The notes: a model not told the origin generated them from the letters alone. A stretch of DNA of 64,000 bases from Ziziphus jujuba (GCF_031755915.1 NC_083379.1:13563501-13627500); one strand, 5' to 3'. Shown: positions 24,703 through 37,477, counted from the stretch's first letter. Made by a program: numbers and translations.

Positions 24703-26726
24703 AGGCAATCATATCCATCATGGCTTACTCTCTTAGTAACCATTTTACTCTAAAAAAAAAAAGAAATGTATACATTTCATAGCGTGGAGGAGCCTAGTGT
24801 GTTTTGTTATGTTGATGTCTTCATATTGTGGATGTGCGCAAAAAGGAAAAAAGAAACAAATGAAAACGAGAGTGTTTTGTGTGGGGAAGGTGATGTTAAA
24901 AGATTTTGGATTGAGTTTATATTATACTCAGTTGTTTAATGTGAAAAAACCAAAAAACAAAAGAAAAAGAAATGTAAAGTATGGTTGCTAATTAACAACT
25001 CTCATTGATAAGAATCAGTAACTTCAAGAATTCAGCCACAAAAAGATCAGGAGAAAAAATGACTCCGAGTTGGAATGGTTCAGCAAAGCATAGTTTGCTA
25101 GCAAATCTTGAGAGAAGTCCTATTTGGATGTAGGCCAGACCATTTATTGGGTTTTTTTGAATCCCTACATTTGTATTTTTGGTATAACGTCATAGATCTT
25201 TGGCTGATCTTATATCTTTTAGGTAGAGTTCTCTTGTAGAGACAAGCCACCTCCTTAGGTTGTTAAAGTTAGAACAAAGACCCATATTTCATGGATCTAA
25301 TCTCCTTATCTTTAATACTAGAATTATCCTTACCAAAAAAAATACATACTGGAATTATTTATTTTTTGGTCTTATCAAAGTACCTAATTTACCAAAAAGA
25401 TTTGGAGTACTTATTTATGTATTTATTTTTGTTCAGTTTTTGTCGACACGGTCGATTGGACATGTTCCTTCACATCCATCACATATTTACGAAGTACACA
25501 AAAAGTTATGTCAATGTTACAGTAGCGCATCCATTTTTCTCTACAGGCTTTTTTACACACACAAGTTGCATGAATTTATATTCACTAAAACACAGAAAAA
25601 CAAGTAATATGAATTTATTATATATGTGAAAACGGTACCATCTGTTTCCATAAATACATATAGCCTACGTAGACTAATTACTGTATTAGTTTTACTGTTT
25701 TTTTTTTTCTTTTTTTTTCTTTTTGCTAAGAATTTATTTTTAATATTTTTATATTCATAAAAGTAAATTTCATTTATATTTCTTCAATTTTGACATAATT
25801 ACATTTAAAATTTTTAATTGTAAAAATTAATTGGAAATAACTATTAAATGAGTTCTGAGATAAATTTTTCATAAATTTGGATTTAACTGTAATTAAGATA
25901 AAATTCAAAGTGTTTAAATAAAATTTTTCATATTCATAATCATTATACATATTTGTTTCTAAGATACGGCAAACACAAAACCGACACAAATTAAATACAA
26001 GACACTATGCTTAGAACAACACACGTTGAGCATCTTTATTGAATTTCCTCAGATCCATCTAGCTTCAGCTAAAAATGCTAACCAAATCAATTTTTTTAGA
26101 ATTCTGAACTTACTTATTTTAGAATTCTGAACTTACTCATATACTTAGTCTTCAGATTTAAAACAAGTTGTAATTTGTTTTATTTGAATTCAATTAGTTT
26201 TTTGACAAACAATTGTTAATGATTCAAGGTATTAAAACACAATTTTTTTTGACAATAAAAGGTCTAAATTGCTACAAAACAAAATTAAAAAACCTAATGT
26301 GCAACAAATTGTATATTAATATTGATTAAATATGACAGAAATATTAATCACTAATAGTTAAAAATTTAATTGGACTAAAATATAATAAATTAAAATTTAA
26401 GTGTTAAAATTGAAACATTTCAAATTTGAAGATTGAAAATACAACTTTTCTAAAATATAAGATAATAAAGTGTAATTAACCTTTTAATTATATTACTTCC
26501 AAATAAATTCTTAGGTGGAAAGTGCTAAACATGACATAAGCTCATTACAAGCATGATATGATCCAAATACAAACAAATAATGGTTGAAAACAAACCTTTT
26601 TTTTTTTTTTTTTAAAAAAAAAAGGGGTTTAAGTGGAACATAAGAGGCTTAATCAGGTGGGTTTAAAATCAAAAGCTTAAATTGTAATATTTTAAAGTTA
26701 AAAGATACAGAAATGTAATTAATCTA
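24703..26726. other. 3' flank of the CHUP1-like gene and gene-free AT-rich DNA
   Basis: The first few hundred bases are probably 3' UTR. The remainder is AT-rich intergenic sequence with poly-T and poly-A runs (for example 26599-26623) and no supported gene. Overlapping frames at 25260-25629 are Phe/Ile-rich and look like chance frames. Confidence 0.55.
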
Positions 26727-26801
26727 AAAAAAATAAAGTAATAGCACTCTTAATTAATTATTTTATAGTTATACTTTGGCTTTGAACTTCTTCTTTTTGA
26801 T

Positions 26802-27046
26802 GGCATTTTAGCCCTTAATTTTAGTTTTTGAACTATTTTTTATTTACATTTTAGCAATTTTGAGGAGTGCAAATGCGGTGCAATTGATATAACATACAAG
26901 GTTTTATAGGATTATCTAATTTTGTAATTTGGTTATCTTCTTATTGTAGTAAACTTACTGCATGCTTAAAAATGCTAAAAATTATATTAAAAAATAATTT
27001 AAAAGCCAACACTGCATTAATAACTGAAGTAAAGGAGCAAAATGCC
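26802..27046. mobile_element. 245-bp inverted-repeat MITE-like element, copy 1
   Basis: It begins GGCATTTTAGCCCTTAA and ends with the complement of GGCATTTTGCTCCTTTA. The arms remain complementary inward over roughly 70-80 bases with gaps (ACATTTTAGCAATTTT against AATTTTTAGCATTTTT). There is no coding content and no clear target duplication. Confidence 0.55.
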
Positions 27047-27222
27047 CCAAAAAAAAAAAAAAAAATCCTGATCACAAACTTGCAAAAGCCGACTATTAAA
27101 ATGGCATGGGTGCTAAAAAAATAAAGTTATAGCACTCTTAATTAATTATTTTATAGTTATTTACAGCACTCTTAATTAATTATTTTATAGTTATACGTTG
27201 GCTTTGAACTTCTTTTTTTAAT

Positions 27223-27467
27223 GGCATTTTAGCCTTTAATTTTAGTTCTTAAACTATTTTTTATTTATGGTTCAGCAATTTTGAGGAGTGCAAATGCGGT
27301 GCACTTGATATAACATACAAGGTTTTATAGGATTATCTAATTTTGTAATTTTATTATCGTCTTATTGTAGCAAACTCACTCCACGCTTAAAAATGCTAAA
27401 AATTAGATTACAAAATAATTTAAAAGCCAACAGTGCATTAATAACTGAAGTACAGGAGCAAAATGCC
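27223..27467. mobile_element. 245-bp inverted-repeat MITE-like element, copy 2
   Basis: Same ends and same length as the element at 26802-27046. It is part of the duplicated segment rather than an independent insertion, because its flanks are also duplicated. A more diverged relative lies at about 36136-36365. Confidence 0.55.
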
Positions 27468-27654
27468 AAAAAAAAAAAAAAAATCCTGGTCACCAACTTG
27501 CAAAATCCAACTATTAAAAGGGCATGGGTGCTAAAAACTTTTAAATAATAATAATAATATGAGGGATATGCCAATCTTTTAATCTCTCAGATGACCTAGA
27601 TGTATTAAAGTCCAATGTTAACTTTGTAATAATATAAGACACATTCGCTTACAA

Positions 27655-28155
27655 ATAGGAGTCATCTAGCAGTGATTGCGAGAGATGATAAAGGAAAGGT
27701 GCTCCTATCCATGCCTACAAATCGGAAGCAACTATTCCAGAAGTTGAATTAGAAGCTATTCTAAAAGCTTTACAGTTGGCCAAGCATTTTATGTCGAGTA
27801 ATGTGCAGGTGGAATTAGATGCTCTATCAGCTATCAATGCGTTAAAGAAGAATGACACCAGCACTTTGCACTGGGCTGCAGAGCTTGTTGGTAAAGAAAT
27901 TTTGGATAATTTTTTTAATTTTAGTGACTTTTGGACCCCTAGATGTATGAATAATTTAGCCCACTTAACTTGTCAATGGTGGCAAATCAAGAGATATATA
28001 GGCCTATAGATCCAAATTGATTGGCGCTATTTTTTTTATTTTGATTGACTCTAAAGAGTATACCGTATGAAGCCTCCCGACTCTAGGCTGTGTTGTATTG
28101 GCTTGTTTCTTTTGGTTTCTATGAATCCCATCCTTTTAGGAAAAAAAAAAAAAAC
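27655..28155 (+). pseudogene. LINE-type RNase H (RVT_3) fragment with 3' poly-A
   Basis: One frame gives VIARDDKGKVLLSMPT near 27675-27722. After a frameshift near 27725, a second frame (to 28009) gives PEVELEAILKALQLAKHF, VQVELDALSAINALKKND and NNLAHLTCQWW. This order matches the RVT_3 RNase H-like domain at the end of plant LINE polyproteins: RDD.G, E..A...AL..A, E.D....V.AL, N..AH..A. A 3' tail ends in a poly-A run at about 28141-28154, as expected for a LINE end. The copy is truncated and frameshifted, hence dead. Confidence 0.65.
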
Positions 28156-30978
28156 CACCATGTAGTGGGTGGTTTTTGGAATTTCCAAAATCTTCTGTTC
28201 TTTCCGAACAAAAACAAAAAAAGCCTCCGTTTGGTGGACTTTCTTTTGGCTGTGCTGCAAACTTTTATATGCATGATGAGAGCGTGGTGGAATGCAATTT
28301 GTGCAGGAAAAAGAAATTAAAGAGATATGGAATGGAATAATATAGTGGTAAAAAAATACACCACTAGAGTCATGATTAAAGTTGGAGAATGAATTGTAGG
28401 GAGGGAGAAAATGTGGCTTAACAAAAGCATATTTATAACTTTAAACCTCTCTCAACCACTACTACTTGACCACGATTAGAAAGTGAGGTTTTGGTCTCCC
28501 TAAAGAAAATATGTGGACGAAGAAAAATGTCTCACTATAAGTGACAGCCCTTATATCTTATCCCTTAAACGATCAACAACAACAAGGAAAGAGTATCTCA
28601 TGATTAAATTATATTATATATATAAAAGATAGGGGAAAAAATAAAAGTTATTGTAATACACTATTTGATAGTCTCCTAGTCTACGGTAGGGTTAGCTATT
28701 TGATTATGATTAAAGGTTAAGGTTGGCTCTATAAGAAGTCTATGGTAATTCACTTTTTGATACTTGATAGTCTAAATGTTTCATCATGGTATTATTTTGA
28801 AAAGGTTAACTTAATAGCTAGAGTACTACCCTTTATATGAGACTTGATTTTACAATAAATGCTATAATATCGAGATCTTTTCTATAGGGTCAATTATTAG
28901 ATTATTTTAATGATATCTAATCATGATAAATATTATATTTTTAAATTTAAATTATGTCTTTAAATGTTTGTTACAAAAAAATTTTTAATCATATTATTAC
29001 TAATAATATGGTGTTTTAAAATTTTGGTCAAAGCTAATAAATATAAGAGTTAATACACTATCCACACCCTACTTATAAAGTTTGATGCCATTTCAATCGG
29101 ATTCGTATGCTTTGAAACAAATTATTGATACCTTATATTGTTAGTCACTTTCCGTTACAATACAAATCCATTACATTAAAATTGGCAGCAGACGGAACCA
29201 AATTTGCATATACACCTGGCTGCAAGAAAAACCTAATTTTAATTGCCATCATTTCATCCAAAATTGTCACAAGTTGAATAATTACTAATATTTGTGCAAA
29301 AGGCACTACTTTAGGTATTGCTTAGTATATTATCACGGGTTCATTGTACTTAATACTTTTAACTTTAAAATTATGCAATTTAAATTCCTAATTTTTTAAT
29401 ATGACGCAAATTAATTTCCAATTCGGCCAAATAAATTGGAAACAGTTTTAATCATAAAGTTATTTTCTTTTCCTTGATCAACACTATTATTTTTCCACAT
29501 AAACTCTATCAAAAGTTTTTGGACAATTTTGTTATTAATTTGTTTGACTAAATTGAAAATTTTTAAAAGTTAAGGACATAAATCACAAAATTTTATAAAT
29601 CAAATATACCAAAGTACAACTAACCATATATTGAATGATATATTTATTAACAAAAAATATATATATATATTCTGAGGTGGGCTAAGATTTTCCTTTATGC
29701 AGTTATACCCCCGAAATTTGAAAAATGACAACTTAAAATTAGTTGACAAAATAGAAGAAAGTATTAGGCTATACGCTAAGTCTTTGATCGTCTGGTAATC
29801 TAGCTAATCATATTCACAATGAGAAGCTCAGGAAAATGTTCAAAAAGGTTGATCACCAAAAAGACAATGGAAGGAAGACGAGTTTTCAGCTAATTAATTA
29901 GTTACCAAATTTATTTCATGTAAATAGATGTTTTTGACTAGGTTTGACATAGTTATAATACTAAAAAATACCTACATCATGGTCTAACGCAACTGAATAT
30001 CTAACTTTTCCTCATTTGAAACAGACTAATGTACAACAACTTCTATTTTTATAAAGGTTTTTTTTTTTTTTTAACGATAGAATCCACAATGCATGCATAT
30101 TATGAAGATGTGGATTGGAAATATTTCTCCCTATCCTTCTCCAAAAACAAAAACAAAAAGAAAAAACCTACATCATATTATTTATTAATGTTTGGATTAA
30201 TTATGTAAACCAACCTCCAATATGAGTATTATTAGAACATGGAGGTTGGTTTATAAATTTAGATGTTGGACTCTTTTTCCTTTTTTTTTTCCCCCTCTTC
30301 TTCGTCTTCTTTTTTGGAAACTGTTTATTTGTTTATCATTTTACATATATGTTAAATCCGTTCTTAAAATTGATAAGTAAAACAGATTCAATAATTTGTG
30401 TTACATAAATTATGTGTCAAATGAAATTAAACTTATAGAGACACACAAAATATGACACCAATCCTTTTTGAATATGACAAATCAGGCCATGAGAGGAAAC
30501 CAAACCCAAAGCTCAAGTACTCAGAGAAAAACTAAGCACCTTTTTTAAGGTCTATGTTGGATTTATCTACTATTTGAAACATATAATGGGTTCAAAACAC
30601 TAAACAGTTTCATATGCGAAAATCGATGTAAAGTTTATCCCAGCAAAAAAAGCAAGAAAAACCAAGAAATTAAACTGACCCTTTACACCTTACTAATATT
30701 GCTAATAGCTAAAAGATATAAACCCTAGAATCTTGATGCCTAAATCAGTATATATTATATATTAAAACAAACTTTTGACAAAGGAAAAGAGTTAATTAAG
30801 GAAGAAATGCAACATTTAATTGCCTCAAAACATCATCAACAAGAGGAAACATAAAAAGCGGTTCATAAACATATACATACAACCAAAAGTCCAATTCCTT
30901 TTTTTTTTTTCCTGAAAAACCCAAAAGTGCAATACAATTGTAGAGCTACACAGACTGCTCAAACATACACCATTATAA

Positions 30979-31010
<32 letters not shown>

Positions 31011-31091
31011 AAAAAAAAGAAACCCTAACAACAATATTACACCAAATTGAGCTTGCCCAAAATATATAAAAGAACATTGCTTAGCCAAGGC
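28156..31091. other. Gene-free AT-rich DNA downstream of the LSH gene
   Basis: No coding region is supported. The interval contains a strong hairpin at 30206-30253, a poly-T run at about 30059-30072 and a (CA)n tract at about 30979-31004. The last few hundred bases before 31092 probably include the 3' UTR of the minus-strand LSH gene. Confidence 0.6.
30206..30253. other. Perfect 14-bp stem hairpin
   Basis: TAAACCAACCTCCA (30206-30219) and TGGAGGTTGGTTTA (30240-30253) are exact complements around a 20-base loop. Pairing continues outward with mismatches for perhaps another 15-20 bases. It could be a small MITE or a small-RNA precursor; nothing decides between them. Confidence 0.6.
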
Positions 31092-31871
31092 CTAGTTTAG
31101 TACCGGTAGAGGAATATTCATAGAGCCCCTACCAGTTGATGATGATGAAGGAGCCCTTCCAAGCAAACTACCATTGGTTTCAGAAGCAACAACACCTCCA
31201 ATACCTCCATAATCTGATCTCAAACTTGATGACGACGATGATGATGATGAAGACGGTAACTGCTGCTGCTGCTGCTGCTGTTGTGTAGTCGGCTTCTTCC
31301 TCTTCTTCTTCTCATAAGCTATTCCCCTTGCTTTGGCCTGCGAATCCCTTACTTCCCTCAGGTACAGCCTCACGGCGCGTGCACCAAACGGGTTCGTCTC
31401 CGGCTGCCCTCCGTTCTCCTCAAAAGCTGCCCGAAGCCGGCCGATTAGCGCGTCAAGGCTGCCCCAAGCCTGCCGGAGAGGGCAAGGGCAAGGCGCCGGG
31501 GGATGCGGGTGGCCGTAGAAGGGACACGTGTCGGTGTGAACTTTTGTCTTCCCGAACTGGTCAAGGTACCGGAGGAATTCCAGCACGTGAGCTCCGCTGC
31601 ACCGGGATAGCGCCAACGGCGGGCGATGGTTCTTGAGGTACTGTCCGAAAGTATTCCAGTCTCGCCTTTTCTGAGACTCGTAGCGGCTAAGCTGCTGCGG
31701 TGCTGCTGCAGCTGCAGCCGCCGCCGCGGCCACCGCAGACGGAATTGGTGAGATACATAATTTGCCGCTGTTGTTGTTGTAAGCTTGGTGATATTGGTTG
31801 TCGGAACTGGATCCGGTGGAGCTACAGTTCCCGGCTGCTACGGCTGCAGCTGCTGCAATGACTGCTGACAT
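31092..31871 (-). CDS. ALOG-domain nuclear protein, LSH family (single exon, 259 aa)
   Basis: One uninterrupted minus-strand exon from ATG (31871-31869) to TAG. The ALOG (DUF640) domain spans about residues 60-187. It opens [18 protein letters not shown] and contains the zinc-ribbon insert with H112, C116, H121, C128 and C130 ([16 protein letters not shown]). It ends with [10 protein letters not shown] and [27 protein letters not shown] nuclear localisation signal follows at 188-193. Flanks are low complexity: Ala runs near 6-12 and 48-57, Gln at 197-204 and Ser at 207-216. LSH/ALOG proteins derive from a recombinase-type DNA-binding domain and act as transcription regulators at organ boundaries, in light-dependent growth and in inflorescence architecture. 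The sequence is closest in feel to the LSH3/LSH4 group, but the member is not determined. The gene is intact, and the locus is markedly GC-richer than its surroundings. Confidence 0.95.
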   Translation of the reverse strand: MSAVIAAAAAVAAGNCSSTGSSSDNQYHQAYNNNSGKLCISPIPSAVAAAAAAAAAAPQQLSRYESQKRRDWNTFGQYLKNHRPPLALSRCSGAHVLEFLRYLDQFGKTKVHTDTCPFYGHPHPPAPCPCPLRQAWGSLDALIGRLRAAFEENGGQPETNPFGARAVRLYLREVRDSQAKARGIAYEKKKRKKPTTQQQQQQQQLPSSSSSSSSSSLRSDYGGIGGVVASETNGSLLGRAPSSSSTGRGSMNIPLPVLN

Positions 31872-32253
31872 GGGTGGTTGGTTGGTTGTTGTTGGTAAAA
31901 TTTTTAATGATTTTGATAAGGTAATTAACTATATATAGCTAGTACCTACTTCGCTTCTCCGATCGAGTGCTAATTAAAACACTGGGTTCTAATAATAATA
32001 AGTTGAAAGTTTCATAATTTGTTGTTTGATATAAGGTGCAAAGAGAGAGAGAGAGAGAGAGAGATAGAGAAAGAGGAGAAATGGAGAAAATGGAGGAGGG
32101 AGTTATAAGGGGATCGATGAAGAGGATGAGTGAACGAAGGAAGGAGACAAAGGAGGGACCCATGCAAAGAAATCCCACGTCGGGAGAGTGATGACAGTTT
32201 GAATATCACTTCACAACGTCATGTCTTGTATACTTTTCTTCTTTTTTTCCCCT

Positions 32254-32294
<41 letters not shown>

Positions 32295-32380
32295 ACTTTC
32301 TCTTTCTTTATTTTGTTTGTTTGTTTCTTTCTTAGCTTTTGCTTTTGCTTGTGGGGATTGGAGAAGTTGAAGTCATAATT
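31872..32380 (-). promoter_or_regulatory. Promoter and leader of the LSH gene
   Basis: Reading on the minus strand, a TATATATAG box lies at 31938-31930, about 60 bases before the ATG. Further upstream is a (CT)n tract (GA on the plus strand, 32042-32070), often found in plant 5' UTRs. Either the TATA box is functional and the leader is short, or transcription starts beyond the CT tract. A second CT tract on the plus strand lies at 32258-32292. Confidence 0.4.
32258..32292. repeat. (CT)n microsatellite
   Basis: A near-perfect CT dinucleotide run about 390 bases upstream of the LSH start codon. It is oppositely oriented to the GA run at 32042-32070, so the two could pair as an imperfect inverted repeat. 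Confidence 0.9.
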
Positions 32381-35300
32381 CGTAGTCCTGAAAGACATGA
32401 ACAGTGGACTAGCTGCTAATAGCTACTTGACCATATGGGGCAATGAAGTTAATAATTAGGAATTGAGGTGACTGGTTTGGAAAACCTCTTGGTGACCTAA
32501 TTCCGGTGCTGCAAAAGCCAAAAAAAAAAATAAAATAAAAGAAACTTTACGAAGTCACTGCCTTAATTATGCGCTACTACCTCCTATTCCCACTACTTCT
32601 ACGTTCAATGTATGGCCCAATGTTATTTTCCCATGAATTCACGCTACCCCCACATATCACATGCTTTTCACCAATAATCTCAACAATTTGTCCACTAATT
32701 CAACAATATTGCCAGCCCATCAACTTTTATTTACTGATCATTTTCATTTTTATTGCTGATTTTCTTTTCTTTATTTATTTATTTTTTTAATAACAATTAG
32801 TTTTGTAAGGACAATTTAGTGGTTAATCTAGTGGCTAAAAGAAATAGTCTAATTGCAAAATAATTATTTTTTCAAATGACAATTCAGTGTTCAAAGCACC
32901 TCTAACATGAAAATTAGTATAATAGGTGCAATCTTTAAAATACATTGAGTATGACAATGTGCAAGTATTAGACATTTGATTAAGTGGTAGAGTGATCAAG
33001 GGCTACGAAGACGAGTATACAAGAATCATTAGATCTAACTCTAGGCATAAATTAGATTGCATGATGAGTCATCAGCGTTGGGCATATTAAATCAAATGGT
33101 AAAGGAATAGATGGTTAAGATTAGAGAACAAGAAGTTCCAAACAAATTAAGCCAAATATATAGCCAAGATCTCATCAAATTCAAATCTTTCTACCTCCGA
33201 GATCTTTTTCCGTTATGAGGGGGAAAAAAAAAAAGAAAAAAAAAAGAAGAAGAAAAAGACATGTAAACATTTAGGACTACGTTAATGCAAGAAGAGAAGA
33301 AATATTTATTGATAAAATCAAAAGCAAATACACCAAGAATTAATGTTTAGATCATTAAAACTAAAAAGAAAGCACCTTATTTTTCTTTTATATTTTACCA
33401 AGGCTGATCAACCCAGGATTTGGGGTGAGTTATCACATATCATTTGGATTGCTCCTTTATATTTATATAAGATATAAGATGAAGATCTTTTGTTTTTATT
33501 TTTCTGTCTATATTACTGATCCAATTAATAATTTCATTTCTAACCAATCAATAATTATGATAAAAGTATTTCTTTGTTGATGTTATCAAATGATTATATT
33601 ATATTATATCAACCATAGATAAAGATGAAAATAGAAAAAGGGGATGAAAAATCTAAAGTCATCTTTTAATATTCATACGAAGGATAGATTAATTTGCTGA
33701 CTTGCGCGAAGATTCATAGTTTTTTCCGTGTAGAAATATGTTATTTGTTTATTTATAAAGCCATATAGTAGGTCGCTCTTATACCAAGTCACAATTGTGG
33801 CCCAATATAAACCATGAAAATAGGTTATAGATCCTCTCTCAAAGAAATGAATATGGCAACTAATGTTACATCCTTTATTCTTTTTCGTTTTTATCATTTA
33901 TAATATTTTTTTATTCTTTGATCCTTTAATTCATGCTTGAAACATGGATAATGTATTTTTTTTTTTTAAAGGCATGCATATTGAATTTGTATTACTTATT
34001 CCACTTTTATCACTTTAAACTATATATTTATATTCATTATAGTGGGTGTATATTCTCAATCATAATATAAGCATTTTAACATTTTTACATGTAAGATAAT
34101 TTATTATCATTAAAGTCTTTTATCAGATAACAAATTATTTAAAGTTAGATGCCTTTAGTATGGTATTGGACAAATTTCTATTATAGCAAAATTATATATG
34201 TATATATATATATATTATAATACAAGTTTTATCATAAAATGTGTGCATGCATATGGTATCAAATGCATGCATATACCAAATTGCATGTAATTTGCTATTC
34301 GGTTATATGTAAATCATAACAAATACTTGTAATTATTCGTGCACACATTTGATATCATACACATAATTATGTTTTATAACAAATTTTTATAAATATATAC
34401 ATCTTTCTAAATACAAAAAGTTACAAAATTATAACATTTGATTGCAAAATCTTTGTTGTAACCAAAATATAATATTAAGAAAATATTTAAATAAATATTT
34501 ACCAAATTAATTGCATCAACTGATCTTGAAAAATGATAGTGACAATATTTTAGAAAAACAAAATTAGTACATTAGACCCCTTAAATAAGATTTGGCAAAC
34601 ATATTTATTGCAATTTAGTATTTTACTTTCTAGCATTAATATATGCACTAACTAGACGTCATGACTTTTTGGGACAACAGTCTGAATTCAAAACTTTCAA
34701 CCTGAATATATATAAGAACAAGAAGAACATAATAATAACCATCAAATTTATCCTAGTAAAATCCCTATTTATAAAGTAGGAAAGCCAAGCCTGATTTTCA
34801 CCCACCAAGATCTAAAAAATAATAATAATAAATAAAATGTTGTAACAACATCATAATAATATGGTTTTGTTATAAAAAATACCAAATTTATTTTGTAGTG
34901 AGAATTTAATTTTGAATATTATTTTAGCATGATCAATTTTGTATAAAATAGACAAGTTTACTATACATATATGTTTCATAAAGAAATGTTCGTTTTAACA
35001 TAAAATTGATATTTCTGAAACAATATTTTACATTAAATTCTTATCTTATAAAATAAATTTAATATTTTTTTATAACAAAACTGTATGATAATAATCATAA
35101 TAATATTAATAACAATAATAATAAAGATTATATGTTTAAAATATTAATTGATTAATATTTTAATTATCCCGAAGGAAGAACCTAATTGTTTTCATAATCT
35201 ATATATATATATATATATATATATATAAGATTTTGTTGTAAAAAACAAACATTTGCAAAGTAATAACTAACAATAATCACTTTCCATTTCTTAAGAAGAA

Positions 35301-36135
35301 CGTAGAAACACTTAACATGAATGCTTGCCAAGAGTGGCATATCCACAATAAGCAAACAAAAATAGAAAAGTAGAACCTAAAAAAGAACAACAATAATTAA
35401 GAACATAGCAACAGATAGCCTGTGAAAGATAAAAGATTTTGGACGCTTGCCTTTTTACCTCTGGATCGATGTTTTTGGCTTTAGGGTAGGGAAGGGGGGA
35501 AGTCGGAAGCAATCTGCAATGTTAAATCTTGTCAATGTTGTCAAATCCAATGAGTCATTTCATTTCTTTTTTGTCTACTCTTTGAGATTTCATCAATCAC
35601 AATACCCTCTTAATATTCTTGCCAGATTTAGCAGGTGGCCTTTTGCACGTGGGTCATCAACGTCTCTATGCTACGCTACATATTTATACATACATATTAT
35701 TTATTTTTATTTAATTCTTAAATATTTTTGTTAAAATATTCTTTTTTTCTTTCTTTTTTTCTATCTTTTCTTCTTCTTCTTCTTCTTCTTCTTCTTCTTC
35801 CTTTTTTTTTTTTTTTTTTTTTTTAAAATTTTAAATTTTAAATTTTTTTATGAATTGAAACACTGCTTCCTCCTTCAACCCGAAAGGTACATCCTATATT
35901 GATAAATTAGTATGTGCCAAAGCCTTTTGAGTTCATCCTACACAAACAGTAATCTTAAACTCTGCAACATTCTACTTTTTTCACAGTAATCTTATCCACG
36001 TATTGTTGGACCCTAAGCTTTTTCATGTTTTGCTTAATCCTGCAATACTTTTTTTCTTTTTGTTTTCTTATAGGACTATTATTTCCATTAGTCTTTATCT
36101 AGATTTTATTTGCAGTTTGATTTTTAAATTTTTTA
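32381..36135. other. Gene-free AT-rich DNA
   Basis: No gene is supported. It holds several (TA)n tracts (for example about 35200-35226), a (CTT)n run at about 35766-35801 followed by poly-T to about 35824, and one G-box (CACGTG) at 35646-35651. Open frames are short and hydrophobic by composition only. Confidence 0.6.
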
Positions 36136-36365
36136 TGGCACTTTTGATCCTTAAATTTCAGTTTCCATTACATTTTAATTTTTAAAATTATTTTTTGATT
36201 TAATTTTTAACATTTTTGAAGTATAAATGGTGCAATACACTTAATATAGCATATAGAAGTCTTGTCGGGTTGTTTAATTGTGTAATCATGTTCGAGAAAT
36301 GTGATACTGACTCAAAACTGTTAAAAAATATACTAAAAGCAGTTTTAAAAATTAAAATGTAACCA
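36136..36365. mobile_element. Diverged third copy of the 245-bp inverted-repeat element
   Basis: The order GGCACTTTTGATCCTTAA, TTTTGAAGTATAAATGGTGCAA, ACTTAATATAGCATATA and AAAATATACTAAAAGCAG mirrors that of the copies at 26802-27046 and 27223-27467, with many substitutions. It is recognised by shared word order only. Confidence 0.4.
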
Positions 36366-36889
36366 AAAAAATATAAATAAAATAAGTGAAAAATAAAATA
36401 ATATAATGTTTAATTTTTTTTTTTAATATAAAAACCAATTGAATACTGTTAACTTATTTGATAAATAAATTTAATAAATATTTTTATAATTCCAACGTGA
36501 TTGTACGTTTATTAGGTTAGGTTGCATAGTGGGTCAGGCCAATTTGAATGCAAAGTGAAGTTGGGCCACATGTTTCGGAGGACTAATTTTTTATGGGCCC
36601 ATTTGCAATAATTATATTCCTCGAAACAAAATATTTTGATAATTAACATTCTCCCAATCCAAAAAATTAAAAAAAAAAAGAAAAAAAAAGACTATTGTCG
36701 GATCAATTATTGTATTATTTGGTAAAAATTTATTTAGAAAAGTTTTTGGTAACTGTATCGGTAATTTTTTTTTTTTTAATTACATAATGGAGAGATAAGA
36801 TTTTCATTTAAGGATTTTCACCTTGGATCTGAAAATAAATATATTTTCAGTAGTTTTATTATTGAATTACGTTATTGAATGATTGAAGT

Positions 36890-37375
36890 ACTTCAATTTA
36901 ATCTTTAGAAACTCAACTCATAACCTAAAAAAATTATAAAAAAATCCAATAAACACATAAACATTAAAATTCCAATCTTGAAAATCTCTTAAATTTTCTA
37001 AATCTTCTTCTTTATGCTCCAAGACACCCAAAAATCAATGAAAGCCTCCAATGTTAAAGGAAAAACTAAATTAATCTAAACCATTAACGAAAGATCTCAA
37101 AAATAAAATTCTGAAAATTCTTTACTGCTGTTAAGAAGAGAAGAGAAACTTACATACGTTAAATCTTATGGCTAAAGTTTCTATTTCAATTCTAAACATA
37201 TAATTTTCCCCCAAAAAATAAAATTCTAAACATATATAAATAGTTTCCTAAATAAACAAAAAACTAATATATGATTTCTATGATTTCCTGTATATAAACA
37301 GCACATAAAATACAAAATATTAATATATATATATATATATTTAAAAAAAAAAAAAAAAGCCCTTGCATTAGAATA
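36890..37375 (-). mobile_element. 3' LTR remnant of a minus-strand Ty3/gypsy element
   Basis: On the minus strand a purine-rich AAAGAGGGGAGT tract (37386-37375) looks like a polypurine tract and immediately precedes this segment. The segment shares a long series of words with 48900-49490: GGAAA-TA-ATATTAGTT, AAGATTTAA-GTATGTAA, TTTTTCCTTT, ATTGATTTTTGGGTG, AAGAAGAAGATTTAGAA and TTTATTGGAT. The two are diverged LTRs of one family. The distal end is lost. Confidence 0.55.
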
Positions 37376-37386
37376 CTCCCCTCTTT
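37375..37386 (-). other. Polypurine tract of the gypsy element
   Basis: AAAGAGGGGAGT on the minus strand, next to the start of an LTR-like segment. Plant Ty3/gypsy elements usually have a GAGGGGAG-type plus-strand primer at this place. Confidence 0.5.
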
Positions 37387-37477
37387 CAAAGAAATTTCAT
37401 GCTCTAAATTTAATTAATCTTGATCTTTAGAATTTTCTCTTATTTCTTGAAGTGGCATATATGCATCTATAGATATG

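Larger units (their letters stand above)
26727..27540. repeat. Tandem duplication of a segment carrying an inverted-repeat element
   Basis: Copy 1 (about 26727-27116) and copy 2 (about 27117-27540) share the order ATAAAGT-ATAGCACTCTTAATTAA, TTGGCTTTGAACTTC, TTTTGAGGAGTGCAAATGCGG, and CATGGGTGCTAAAAA. Copy 2 carries an extra 34-bp internal repeat (AGCACTCTTAATTAATTATT twice, at about 27131 and 27165). The copies differ at scattered positions. Confidence 0.85.

Noticed and set aside
25260..25629. Two overlapping plus-strand frames of about 115 codons
   Set aside because: Phe/Ile/Leu-rich composition expected from AT-rich DNA, and no homology recognised.
31328..31636. Plus-strand frame antisense to the LSH gene
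   Set aside because: It is the shadow of the GC-rich ALOG coding sequence on the other strand.
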